Source: Phycisphaerales bacterium (GTDB lineage Bacteria > Planctomycetota > Phycisphaerae > Sedimentisphaerales > Anaerohalosphaeraceae). From it: a stretch of DNA of 6,402 nt. A program made the translations under genes and the position numbers. The stretch lies in the NCBI GenBank assembly GCA_011053245.1, contig DRGS01000072.1:1-6402 (forward strand). The letters run 5' to 3'. Positions 1 to 6,275 of this stretch are shown one piece after another; positions within the stretch are counted from its first letter, which is position 1; every line of letters begins with the position of its first letter. Under the pieces are notes generated by a model. The model saw nothing but the letters and a program-made list of their open reading frames with translations, was not told the origin of the DNA and did not search any database.

Positions 1-962
1 ACCGTCCATCCCCTTTTATGCGCTTGATCAAGACCCTTGTCGAGTTTGCCAATGTCGGAGTTGCGGTCGTAGGCCCATTCTCGCTCTGCGTCGGTATGAT
101 GAACGTAAAGGCAGAATCGCAGCCCCTGGCCAGCAGCCGTCCACTGTAACATTTGCAGGTCGCCGTCCGAGTTGCCAAACGCGGCGATGGGGCGGCGGCC
201 AATGTGCTGATTGATCGCTACCGGCTTGCCGGCTTTATCGTCAAGGAAGTTCAACTCCGGCAGGCGCACGAGCACCGGTGTGCCGTCCCGCAATTCGAAT
301 TTTGTCTTGATGCTGCTGCCGATGACCTGCTCGGGCGGTATACCATAGACCTTCTCGGTCCAGGGGCGCATAAATTCGATACCTCCGCCGGATGTGATGT
401 AGGTCTTGAAGCCATTGGCTCGCAAATAGGCGAGCAGTTCGAGCATCGGTTGATAAACCATCTCTGTGTATGGTCGGCCTGTCTTCGGATGCCTGGCTGT
501 GGCCAGCCAGTCCTTTACGATTTGCGAAAACTCTTCGGTTGTGTTGCCGGCGTGAGTAGCCATCGCAAGTTCAAGTAACGCGTGTTTGCCGCCAGCCATG
601 ACAGCCTCGATATCACCTTCGAGCACAGCCTTGAAGGGCTGTTTTTGCTTCCATTCGGGATGCTCCGCTGCCATCGCCTTCACGCGGTCCATAACGAAGA
701 AGAGTTGGAAATACATTGGCTGCTCGGACCAAAGCGTGCCATCATTATCGAACACAGCAATACGTTCGGCAGGCGGTACAAAATACGGCCCGCCTTTCGT
801 TGTTACTGTTTCGACAAACTCGACGATAGACTTCTTTGAGGATACATCATTCCATGATGGCAACGGGTCATCGGCCTGTGCGGCCTGCGAATATACAGAT
901 GAAACGGCAAGGACAACTGCGGCAAATAAAAACAAACGATATTTTACATGTAAACGACTCAT
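1..962 (-). CDS. Exported HAD-superfamily phosphatase (3' end cut off by window edge)
   Basis: Reading the minus strand from ATG at 962 gives an open frame of 320 codons that runs off the left edge; the last visible residues, RGWTV, lie near the usual C-terminus of this family, so probably only a short tail is missing. Residues 1-26 or so form a signal peptide (basic MSRLHVKYR, then a hydrophobic stretch ending in SVYSQA), pointing to the periplasm. All four HAD motifs are visible: DNDGT at 72-76 (Asp72 nucleophile, Asp74 acid/base), TSGGG at 190-194, Lys243 in DDKAG, and GNSDGD at 263-268. These fit a Mg-dependent phosphomonoesterase of the phosphoserine-phosphatase-like branch; the substrate cannot be told. 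The start is the only ATG in frame near the signal peptide and has AGGA six bases upstream. The gene follows the bat operon on the same strand but has its own predicted promoter, so a functional link with Bat is not implied. Confidence 0.9.
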   Translation of the reverse strand, partial: MSRLHVKYRLFLFAAVVLAVSSVYSQAAQADDPLPSWNDVSSKKSIVEFVETVTTKGGPYFVPPAERIAVFDNDGTLWSEQPMYFQLFFVMDRVKAMAAEHPEWKQKQPFKAVLEGDIEAVMAGGKHALLELAMATHAGNTTEEFSQIVKDWLATARHPKTGRPYTEMVYQPMLELLAYLRANGFKTYITSGGGIEFMRPWTEKVYGIPPEQVIGSSIKTKFELRDGTPVLVRLPELNFLDDKAGKPVAINQHIGRRPIAAFGNSDGDLQMLQWTAAGQGLRFCLYVHHTDAEREWAYDRNSDIGKLDKGLDQAHKRGWT

Positions 963-1027
963 CGTCTTTCCTTTCACAATCCCAAAGACATTTATCAGGA
1001 ATTTCCCATATACCATTACATAGCTTA

Positions 1028-1047
1028 GCTCGCTTGCGACGGCGAGC
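1028..1047 (-). promoter_or_regulatory. Hairpin at the 5' end of the phosphatase mRNA leader
   Basis: GCTCGC and GCGAGC form a perfect 6-bp stem around an 8-base loop, extendable by one G-U pair. If transcription begins about seven bases past the proposed -10 box (near 1053), the stem sits within the first 25 or so bases of the transcript, where it could protect the mRNA from 5'-end decay. No T-run follows it on the minus strand, so it does not look like a terminator for batE or for the small open frame. On the plus strand it is followed by CTCTTTTC, but no plus-strand gene needs a terminator there. Confidence 0.45.
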
Positions 1048-1053
1048 CTCTTT

Positions 1054-1070
1054 TCTAATAGAATATTAGA
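1054..1070. promoter_or_regulatory. Perfect 7-3-7 palindrome, possible operator
   Basis: TCTAATA, a 3-base centre and TATTAGA form a perfect inverted repeat that covers the proposed -10 box of the phosphatase promoter. A dyad of this size at the -10 region is where a dimeric repressor would block RNA polymerase. The regulator is unknown, and an AT-rich dyad can arise by chance, so the regulatory reading is inference. Confidence 0.4.
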
Positions 1071-1088
1071 TTGATCTCAAAAATTCAA
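1060..1088 (-). promoter_or_regulatory. Predicted sigma70-like promoter of the HAD phosphatase gene
   Basis: On the minus strand TTGAAT (1083-1088) is followed after exactly 17 bases by TATTCT (1060-1065). Each box matches four of six consensus positions. This would start transcription near 1053 and give a leader of about 90 bases before the ATG at 962. The fit is moderate, but the spacing is ideal and the location suits a gene that lies too far from batE for translational coupling. Confidence 0.4.
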
Positions 1089-1147
1089 GGTTTCTTTGGT
1101 GACAAGCATTCAAAAGAGAGCCAGTTGAGCGGCCTTTTAATAATTAA

Positions 1148-1288
1148 TTATATAGAAATTTGTTGAATTGCAAACTCCTTGCGCATCTCGTAGCGGAGCA
1201 GTTTATTGGCCTCTGCGGAATCGGCGCCGACGAACTTCTCTGTCTTCGGGTCGAACGTGAGCTTTGGCCCCAGGATGAGTTTGCTCAT
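1148..1288 (-). pseudogene. 46-codon open frame resembling the C-terminal tail of a Gfo/Idh/MocA-family oxidoreductase
   Basis: The minus-strand frame starts at ATG 1288 and stops at TAA 1148-1150, giving 46 residues that begin MSKLILGPKLTFDPKTEKF and continue with FVGADSAEANKLL and YEMRKEF. From memory of the family, LGxKLxxDPxxExFVGDxEANxLL followed by a basic-aromatic end is the typical last 40 or so residues of Gfo/Idh/MocA dehydrogenases, which are very numerous in planctomycetes. The NAD-binding Rossmann fold and the rest of the catalytic domain are absent: an in-frame stop lies 15 codons upstream of the ATG. The simplest reading is a leftover from deletion of a full gene. Oddly, it has good expression signals: AAGGA (1297-1301) eight bases before the ATG, and an extended -10 box 42 bases upstream. 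It may therefore be translated as a micro-protein. The family assignment is a pattern match by eye and needs a profile search. Confidence 0.5.
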
Positions 1289-1329
1289 GTTATATATCCT
1301 TAAACTTAAACCCGTGTTATTATCCACAT

Positions 1330-1338
1330 ATTATACCA
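1330..1338 (-). promoter_or_regulatory. Consensus extended -10 promoter element
   Basis: The minus strand reads TGGTATAAT, a perfect TATAAT hexamer preceded by the TG of an extended -10 element, so a strong -35 box is not required and none is clear at 17 bases. Transcription would begin near 1323, about 35 bases before the ATG of the 46-codon open frame, and could run on into the phosphatase gene. It lies only about 47 bases beyond the batE stop codon. Confidence 0.45.
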
Positions 1339-1384
1339 TCCCGCACAAAAAATTGCGAGTGTCAGCATGCATAGGATGGCTATT

Positions 1385-2221
1385 TCACAGAAGTTCTGCG
1401 CTGCCGTCGGGAACCCATCCCTGGCTGCCGTCACTAAGCTGGATCTCCAACCACCCCATACGCTGCTCGATCAGTTCAAACTCGGTACCTCCATGGAGCG
1501 GCTCCTTAAAACTGGGCAGATAGTTCGTCCCGTCCCCCTGTCGAGCCACCACCGATTCGGCAACGATCACTCCGCAAGGCTGTTTCGCTTCGTAAACGCT
1601 TTCAATCCCAACCGACACTAAAAAACAGATCGCTATCATAAACGATATCGCGGCACCTGCCCTTAGCCCGCTGCGCACACCCGACCTGCCAAACCACACT
1701 AACAAAGTCAAAAACACGAACAGCCCCCCGAACGCGATACACCCTGCAAAGAACCTGACCCTGAGCGAAAAATCATAGTGCCAGAAGAACAGCGTCCGCA
1801 TCACCTTCTTCTGTGTCCGGGTCTGCACCTTATCGATCCGCCTGCTCCTGGCAAAGGCAAGATTCTTCTGAATATCGGCGTCTCCGCTGTCAAGTTTTTC
1901 GGCTCGGCGATAGTTCACAACCGCTTTGCCGAGATCGCCCTTGAGCAAATAAGCATTGCCGAGATTATAATACAGCTTAGCGTTTCGTATTCCGCCGGCA
2001 GCGACGATCCGTTCATAATGCATCGCAGCCCTAACGTAAAGTTTCTTAGCTTCGTCATCGGCGCCGGCGCTACTTGCAAGGTCATTAGCCTGACGAAACG
2101 CCTCGTTAGCTCTTGCAAATTCAAGGCTAACCTCATGCGAATCCATCGCCGCGCAAACTTGCTCCCCGCAAATAACAACCGCCAAAACCACAAACAGAAC
2201 CGATCCGAATTTCACAGTCAT
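1385..2221 (-). CDS. batE: BatE: TPR and SH3-like membrane protein of the Bat operon
   Basis: 278 residues. The N-terminus is a signal peptide or anchor (hydrophobic residues 5-18, VCAAM around 22-26). TPR-type helices follow at about 58-120, with the clear repeat KLYYNLGNAYLLKGDLGKAVVNYRRAEKL at 82-110 (quoted in part: YYNLGNAYLLKGDLGKA). Two membrane helices lie at about 157-177 and 186-206, joined by a short basic loop. The C-terminus (about 216-278) is a bacterial SH3-like domain ending GWLEIQLSDGSQGWVPDGSA, close to the usual W-x-V-x-DGxxGWV pattern. This signal, TPR, two-helix, SH3 arrangement is that of BatE, so TPR and SH3 parts probably face the periplasm. Its ATG overlaps the batD stop as ATGA, which indicates translational coupling. 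Cysteines at 18 and 23 do not make a good lipobox. It is the last gene of the operon; no clear terminator follows. Confidence 0.88.
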   Translation of the reverse strand: MTVKFGSVLFVVLAVVICGEQVCAAMDSHEVSLEFARANEAFRQANDLASSAGADDEAKKLYVRAAMHYERIVAAGGIRNAKLYYNLGNAYLLKGDLGKAVVNYRRAEKLDSGDADIQKNLAFARSRRIDKVQTRTQKKVMRTLFFWHYDFSLRVRFFAGCIAFGGLFVFLTLLVWFGRSGVRSGLRAGAAISFMIAICFLVSVGIESVYEAKQPCGVIVAESVVARQGDGTNYLPSFKEPLHGGTEFELIEQRMGWLEIQLSDGSQGWVPDGSAELL

Positions 2222-4002
2222 CTCCCGGCCCTCTTTTCTATCATCCCGATCATCTCAACAACACGCTCGACAACCGAAGCATCGATCTCCGCCGATGCGC
2301 CTGCGTAGCTGCTGCGTTCACATCTATCCATAACCGCCCTGTACTCACCCGCCAGTTCCCCGTCTCCCGTTCGCCCTGCAATGATCCGCTCGCACTCCAA
2401 AGGCGTCAGCGATCCGCTCGTAAGATCGAACCTGTCACCGATATACCCCCGCATAGCGGTAACTAAAGTTTCGCTTAACCCATCCTCCGCCGACCCTTTC
2501 AGTTTGCCGATAGCATTCTTAGCCGCAGCTCGCTTTCGCCTGGCTGTCATCTTCTCAGGCGAATTTTGCCCGGCGAATCTGACCGCCAGACTTATCAAAA
2601 ACGCGCCAAACGGCAATGCCCAGAAACTAAAGTAACCCGGACTCGCAATTGCCGCCGAGATCGAAAATCCCATATCCTCAAGGGCATCGGCCTTTTCATA
2701 GTGAGCCGATATACCTCTCTTGAAGGCTTCGATCTCCCTCGTCGCCGGAACGAAAGAATAGCCCTCGGCATCGGCGGCGGTAACATTCGTAGTCGCCGCG
2801 ACATCCAAAGGTATCGCCTCGCTAAAAGCCGTAACGTACCGCCCCTTTTCCGAATCGAAATATACCAATGGTATCGGCGGTATCTCGGTAACGTCTGCGC
2901 TATTGGCACGAATAGTCTGGGTGAATATCTTAAAGTCGTTTCGTATAACCGCTTCGCTCTGCTCCGTGGACGTTTTAAAATTGCCCGCAAACCCGCTGAC
3001 CGCATTAAGATCGGGCCGCTTAACGGGTTTTAGATACTTGTTGCCCCCAGCCTTTATCGTAAGAGTAATAGGGTCGCCGACATTAACCCGCACCGGTTTT
3101 GCCGATGCCGAAATCTCATACTTGCCGATCAACCCGTAAAAACCGTCGGGTTTGCTCACATCGGGCAACGGCAAAACGTCAAGCTGGATACCGCCCGATC
3201 TCGCCATAAAGGTATCGTATTCCATCTCCCTGCCCCAGATGCCTCTCCTGGAACCCGTGGCAAGTTTAACCGATACGCTCGATGCCCCTAATCGCGTTCT
3301 GCCCGCCTTCTTCGGGATAAGCACCTTACTGAAAGAAACCATCGTCCCTGCCCTGCCCTTATACCTTACGTTTTGCGTACTGTAAAAAACACCCAAGCCG
3401 TTTACTTCTAAGTTCGCCTGCCTGACTCCCTGACCGTCAACATCCTCAACATAAAAATCTCCGCTGACGTACGCCGGAACATTGAAACTGAAATCCCTGA
3501 CACCATTGCGAACCTTCAGCAGATCTTCATGGATAAACCACTTGACCGTCAAAACTATCGGTTCGCCGACATAACATTTCTTCCTCGAAACATCCATAGC
3601 CAGTTCGATCTTATCCGACCGGCTTGGCTCTTTGACATTGACCGTCACCGGATTGGTCGTGTAAGTCCTGCCGCCAACAACCACTTTGACCGCCGGTATC
3701 TTGAGAGCGCCGGCTTCAATAGCCGTCAACGAATAGACCACAACAAAACGTTTGGCCCGATTTCGTGTAGTACTACGCTTACCAGCATACTTTGGGCTGA
3801 ATTTGCTCAATGGCGACATATCGACCTGACCGGCTTGGCTTGCGCCGTCGATCACAATATAGTAATTGAATTGTCCACCAACATATACCTCCGCTTTCCC
3901 GTCAATCTGGGCGCTTACATTTATCTGCGCAAACGCATCCGCTCCCATAACAGCGAGCGTCAGCAATAAAACAAATAAATATTTTTTCCAGAAATTATCC
4001 AT
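2218..4002 (-). CDS. batD: BatD: large exported protein with C-terminal membrane anchor
   Basis: 594 residues, a usual length for BatD. Residues 1-25 are a signal peptide (DNFWKKY, then a Leu/Val-rich core, cleavage likely after AFA before QINVSAQID). Residues 26 to about 450 are beta-rich and look like a series of Ig-like segments: one ending near 124 with TNPVTVNV, a second from about 131 containing YVGEPIVLTVKW, and a third from about 295 containing VNVGDPITLTIKAGG. One membrane helix lies at about 457-476, followed by a basic stretch (TARRKRAAAK) and a cytoplasmic helical region of about 110 residues with LTPLECERI at 532-540, which resembles the C-terminal domain of long BatD proteins. 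Orientation by the positive-inside rule: bulk in the periplasm, tail in the cytoplasm. The start is ATG with AAGGG about four bases upstream. The stop overlaps the batE start. BatD is associated with aerotolerance and stress in some bacteria, but its biochemical activity is not established. Confidence 0.9.
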   Translation of the reverse strand: MDNFWKKYLFVLLLTLAVMGADAFAQINVSAQIDGKAEVYVGGQFNYYIVIDGASQAGQVDMSPLSKFSPKYAGKRSTTRNRAKRFVVVYSLTAIEAGALKIPAVKVVVGGRTYTTNPVTVNVKEPSRSDKIELAMDVSRKKCYVGEPIVLTVKWFIHEDLLKVRNGVRDFSFNVPAYVSGDFYVEDVDGQGVRQANLEVNGLGVFYSTQNVRYKGRAGTMVSFSKVLIPKKAGRTRLGASSVSVKLATGSRRGIWGREMEYDTFMARSGGIQLDVLPLPDVSKPDGFYGLIGKYEISASAKPVRVNVGDPITLTIKAGGNKYLKPVKRPDLNAVSGFAGNFKTSTEQSEAVIRNDFKIFTQTIRANSADVTEIPPIPLVYFDSEKGRYVTAFSEAIPLDVAATTNVTAADAEGYSFVPATREIEAFKRGISAHYEKADALEDMGFSISAAIASPGYFSFWALPFGAFLISLAVRFAGQNSPEKMTARRKRAAAKNAIGKLKGSAEDGLSETLVTAMRGYIGDRFDLTSGSLTPLECERIIAGRTGDGELAGEYRAVMDRCERSSYAGASAEIDASVVERVVEMIGMIEKRAGR

Positions 4003-4005
4003 AAA

Positions 4006-4017
4006 ACCCTTCAGGGT
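4006..4017 (-). promoter_or_regulatory. Small hairpin covering the batD ribosome binding site
   Basis: The minus strand reads ACCCTGAAGGGT just before the batD ATG at 4002. ACCC pairs with GGGT around a UGAA loop, and the AAGGG Shine-Dalgarno sequence lies inside the hairpin. The stem is only 4-5 bp, so it is weak. It sits at the end of the only appreciable gap in the visible operon and might tune batD translation. Confidence 0.25.
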
Positions 4018-4065
4018 ATAATCGTCACTTGCCCGCTCATACCTTAAATAATCTCATCCCGACCG

Positions 4066-5283
4066 CTACCAGTCCTTTTCAACTTCCTTACGGCCCATAC
4101 GCAATATCTGCCGCTCCTTGCGGTCCTTCTTTTCCTTATTCAATATCTCCTCAGCCGTAGCCTTCGCCGCCTCAGCCTTCTTCTCCTCTTGTTCCTGCTC
4201 TTCGCTTTGCTCCTGCTCCTCTTGCTCTTGCTGTTCTTGTTCTTTTTGCTCCTGGTCCTGCTGTTCTTCTTGTTCTTGCTGTTCCTGCTGATCTTGTTTC
4301 TGCTCTTGCTCTTCTTCGCTTTGCTTCAGCGCATCCAGCGCATTTTTTATATGCTCCGCCGCTTTATCCTGTGCCTCTATCGCTCCATCGCCAACAGCCG
4401 ATGAAAGTTCCCCCTCCGCCGCCGACTGCTGTGAGATCGCCTGTGCCAATTCAGCTTTGACCACCTCAAGCGCAGGCTGCTGCTGCATCGCCTGTTGCCC
4501 TTGCTGCCCCGCCGCCGGGCCGCCGGTAACCGCCTCGATCTCCTCTTCAAGTTTGCGAGCTTCGGCGGCATCTGCATTCGCCCCCTGCGTTTGCCCTTTC
4601 ACTTCGGCCTGACGCGGAACCTGCTCTTTATAAGCGCCCGCCGCCTGCTGAGGCGAGATACCGCCGCTATCGGCTTGGCCCTTCGTAGCCTTATTTTCTT
4701 CGGACAGACCGGTCTGTTCCTCAAGAAGCTGCTCAAGCTTTTGCCTTAGCTCCTGGATCATCTTCTGAAGCTGAGCCTGCTTTTCCATGATCTCCTTGAT
4801 GAACTTCAACTGCCCGAGCGCGATCTCTATATTCTTTGCCGCACTAAGATTGCCCGGCTCAATATCAAGACTCTGCCGCCAGAATGAAATACTCGTCAGA
4901 ATATCCTCGATAACTTTTTTGCCATCTCCTTCATGACCGCCGGCTGCCCTCTTAAAATGACTATTGCCGAGATTGAACTTGGCCCTTGCGACAAGCTCGC
5001 TATCCTTACTGCTGGTCGCCGCCTCCTTGAAAAGCTCTATCGCCTCGTCGATCTCTTCCAGTTTGAATTTACACTTGGCTTTGTTGAACTTCGGCTCTAT
5101 CGCATCCGGCAACGCCTCTATCGCCTTATCGTATTCGCTTACCGCCTCGGCGAACTTACCGGCATTGTATAACTTATTGCCGCCATCTACAAAACTGCGC
5201 GCAGTGTCACCAGCCGCCGCAATACCCATAAAGCACAGCACCAACAAAACACCCATTGCTATCTTATAATTTCTTTCTCTCAC
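4066..5283 (-). CDS. batC: BatC: exported TPR protein with long Gln/Glu-rich tract
   Basis: 405 residues from GTG at 5283, the start I prefer because GAGG lies nine bases upstream and it leaves a normal signal peptide (MRERNYKIAM, then a hydrophobic core to about residue 25). GTG 5298 and ATG 5256 are alternatives; 5283 overlaps the batB end by 20 bases. TPR motifs follow: GNKLYNAGKFAEAVSEYDKA in about 31-60, a second at 62-92, and a third at about 96-145 that is interrupted by a Gly-rich insert (AAGGHEGDG). A predicted coiled coil (about 160-195, EKQAQLQKMIQELRQKLEQ) leads into an Ala/Gln-rich linker, then a nearly pure Gln/Glu tract at about 323-367, and a basic end closing with VEKDW. No membrane helix is seen apart from the signal peptide, so the protein is probably periplasmic. 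The TPR array likely mediates assembly with BatB, BatD or BatE. Position between batB and batD supports the BatC call; the C-terminal half is much longer than a bare TPR BatC. Confidence 0.85.
   Translation of the reverse strand: MRERNYKIAMGVLLVLCFMGIAAAGDTARSFVDGGNKLYNAGKFAEAVSEYDKAIEALPDAIEPKFNKAKCKFKLEEIDEAIELFKEAATSSKDSELVARAKFNLGNSHFKRAAGGHEGDGKKVIEDILTSISFWRQSLDIEPGNLSAAKNIEIALGQLKFIKEIMEKQAQLQKMIQELRQKLEQLLEEQTGLSEENKATKGQADSGGISPQQAAGAYKEQVPRQAEVKGQTQGANADAAEARKLEEEIEAVTGGPAAGQQGQQAMQQQPALEVVKAELAQAISQQSAAEGELSSAVGDGAIEAQDKAAEHIKNALDALKQSEEEQEQKQDQQEQQEQEEQQDQEQKEQEQQEQEEQEQSEEQEQEEKKAEAAKATAEEILNKEKKDRKERQILRMGRKEVEKDW
4183..4317 (-). repeat. Low-complexity Gln/Glu codon tract within batC
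   Basis: About 45 codons are almost only CAG/CAA and GAG/GAA with a few Asp, Lys and Ser codons, read as irregular units such as QEQEEQ and QEQQEQ. On the plus strand this appears as a pyrimidine-rich run of CTC, CTG and CTT triplets. The pattern suggests growth by triplet slippage, which keeps the frame. The encoded segment should be a highly charged, extended helix or disordered tail. The plus-strand open frame opposite it is a poly-Leu artefact. Confidence 0.85.
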
Positions 5284-6274
5284 TGATAAGAGCCTCACAG
5301 AAGATCAAAACTATTGCCAAAACCAAAAACACCTGAAACCGTTCATCGTATTCCATAACGCTCATCGCCTCAAACTCACGTTTCGCAGCAGAAGCGACCA
5401 TGTCCTCATATATGTCGTCGAGGTCGAACGTCCCCGTCCGCACAGCCAGATATTTCCCCTCAGGACTTGCAAGCGCGACCTGCCGAAGCGTTTCACCGTC
5501 CAGCTTCGACAGCACCTGCTTACCTTCGTATTCAATAAATGTTTTTTTGCCATCTGCCCCGATAACCGGGATCGGCGTACCCGTCTCTTCATCGCCCAAG
5601 CCTATCGCTATTATCCGAACACCCTGACCAGCAGCTATTTGTGCCGCTTCCACCGGGAAACTTTCATGGTCCTCGCCGTCGGTTATCAGAATTATATCCT
5701 TATACTTATCGGTATCCGCATCGAAAACCTTCTCCGACGCGTCACGGATCGCATCGCCGATCAACGTCCCGCCCATAGTCGTACTCTCCGGCCCGATCTG
5801 ACCAAGCGTCATCCTGATAAACGCGTAATCCTGCGTAAGAGGACACTTCACCGAACTGTCGCCGGCAAACGTTACCAATCCGATCCTGTCACCGTCAATG
5901 ACATCCAGAAGGTCGGCGATAGCGATCTTCGCCCGCTCAAGCCGGTTGGGCCGAATATCCTCTGCAAGCATCGACTTCGATACATCCAGAAGTATCACAA
6001 CATCCCGGCCCTTACTCTTTACCATCTTGGGCCTTGGGTTCCAGCCAGGTTCCGTAAGTGCGATAACGATCGCGACAAACGCAACCACTAATATTACACC
6101 CTTAATCACCTGACGCGTAAAGCTAACTGATACGCTTATCTGTTCAAGCAGCGCAGATTCGGCAAGATTCGCAAGTCCGCACCTCTTACGCCAGAAACAC
6201 CAGACGTAAACCGGCACGATCACGAACCCAGCCGCAAACAACAACCACAAAGCTTCTTCATTTCCTAAACGCAT
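5264..6274 (-). CDS. batB: BatB: membrane-anchored von Willebrand factor A protein
   Basis: 336 residues, the usual length for BatA/BatB proteins. Two N-terminal membrane helices lie at about 8-27 and 57-74, followed by a VWA domain from about 90 to 230 and a C-terminal helix at 313-329 ending in ISERKKL. The MIDAS metal site is complete: DVSKS at 97-101 (DxSxS), Thr170 in GGTLIGDAI, and Asp199 in TDGED. After the VWA fold comes GTPIPVIGADGKK (232-244) and a module with KLDGETLRQVALASPEGKY, which I recall as typical of BatB rather than BatA. The second helix precedes the VWA domain and the third follows it, which puts the VWA domain on the opposite side of the membrane from the short interhelix loop, probably the periplasm. 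The ATG is one base after the batA stop; an AGGA lies about 12 bases upstream, rather far, so coupling to batA translation is likely. Confidence 0.92.
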   Translation of the reverse strand: MRLGNEEALWLLFAAGFVIVPVYVWCFWRKRCGLANLAESALLEQISVSVSFTRQVIKGVILVVAFVAIVIALTEPGWNPRPKMVKSKGRDVVILLDVSKSMLAEDIRPNRLERAKIAIADLLDVIDGDRIGLVTFAGDSSVKCPLTQDYAFIRMTLGQIGPESTTMGGTLIGDAIRDASEKVFDADTDKYKDIILITDGEDHESFPVEAAQIAAGQGVRIIAIGLGDEETGTPIPVIGADGKKTFIEYEGKQVLSKLDGETLRQVALASPEGKYLAVRTGTFDLDDIYEDMVASAAKREFEAMSVMEYDERFQVFLVLAIVLIFCEALISERKKL

Positions 6275-6275
6275 A

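Larger units (their letters stand above)
963..1384. other. Intergenic spacer between batE and the HAD phosphatase gene
   Basis: This 422-base stretch contains no full-length gene. It is visibly richer in A+T than the flanking genes, especially around 1135-1165, where TAATTAATTA forms a perfect palindrome at the stop of the small open frame. It holds, in minus-strand order, an extended -10 promoter, a 46-codon oxidoreductase-like remnant, a second promoter with an overlapping palindrome, and a hairpin in the phosphatase leader; these are listed separately. I find no convincing intrinsic terminator after batE: a run of six T follows its stop, but no stable GC-rich stem precedes the run. Confidence 0.7.

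Noticed and set aside
153..578. Plus-strand open frame of 141 codons
   Set aside because: It is antisense to the HAD phosphatase, whose minus-strand frame shows all family motifs; the plus-strand product shows no recognisable domain.
1139..1151. AT-only palindrome ATAATTAATTAT at the stop of the small frame
   Set aside because: Low-complexity AT sequence; such dyads are frequent by chance and no GC stem or T-run marks a terminator.
1306..1368. 20-codon hydrophobic minus-strand frame (begins MLTLAIFCAGWY) just after batE
   Set aside because: No Shine-Dalgarno sequence before its ATG, and the TATAAT box lies inside it; most likely chance.
1345..1384. Possible intrinsic terminator after batE, suggested by a run of six T
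   Set aside because: No stable GC-rich stem directly precedes the run on the minus strand.
1778..2308. Plus-strand open frame of 176 codons
   Set aside because: Antisense shadow of batE and the end of batD; no motif, signal or ribosome site supports it.
2595..3005. Arg-rich minus-strand frame of 136 codons
   Set aside because: Out-of-frame shadow inside batD with unnatural Arg-rich composition.
4003..4060. Two tiny minus-strand frames in the batC-batD gap (MRLFKV and MSGQVTIIP) joined by ATGA
   Set aside because: Too short, with no properly spaced ribosome site; the arrangement can easily arise by chance.
4189..4404. Plus-strand frame encoding a Leu/Phe-rich, membrane-like peptide
   Set aside because: Artefact of reading the complement of the Gln/Glu codon tract of batC; low complexity explains the hydrophobicity.
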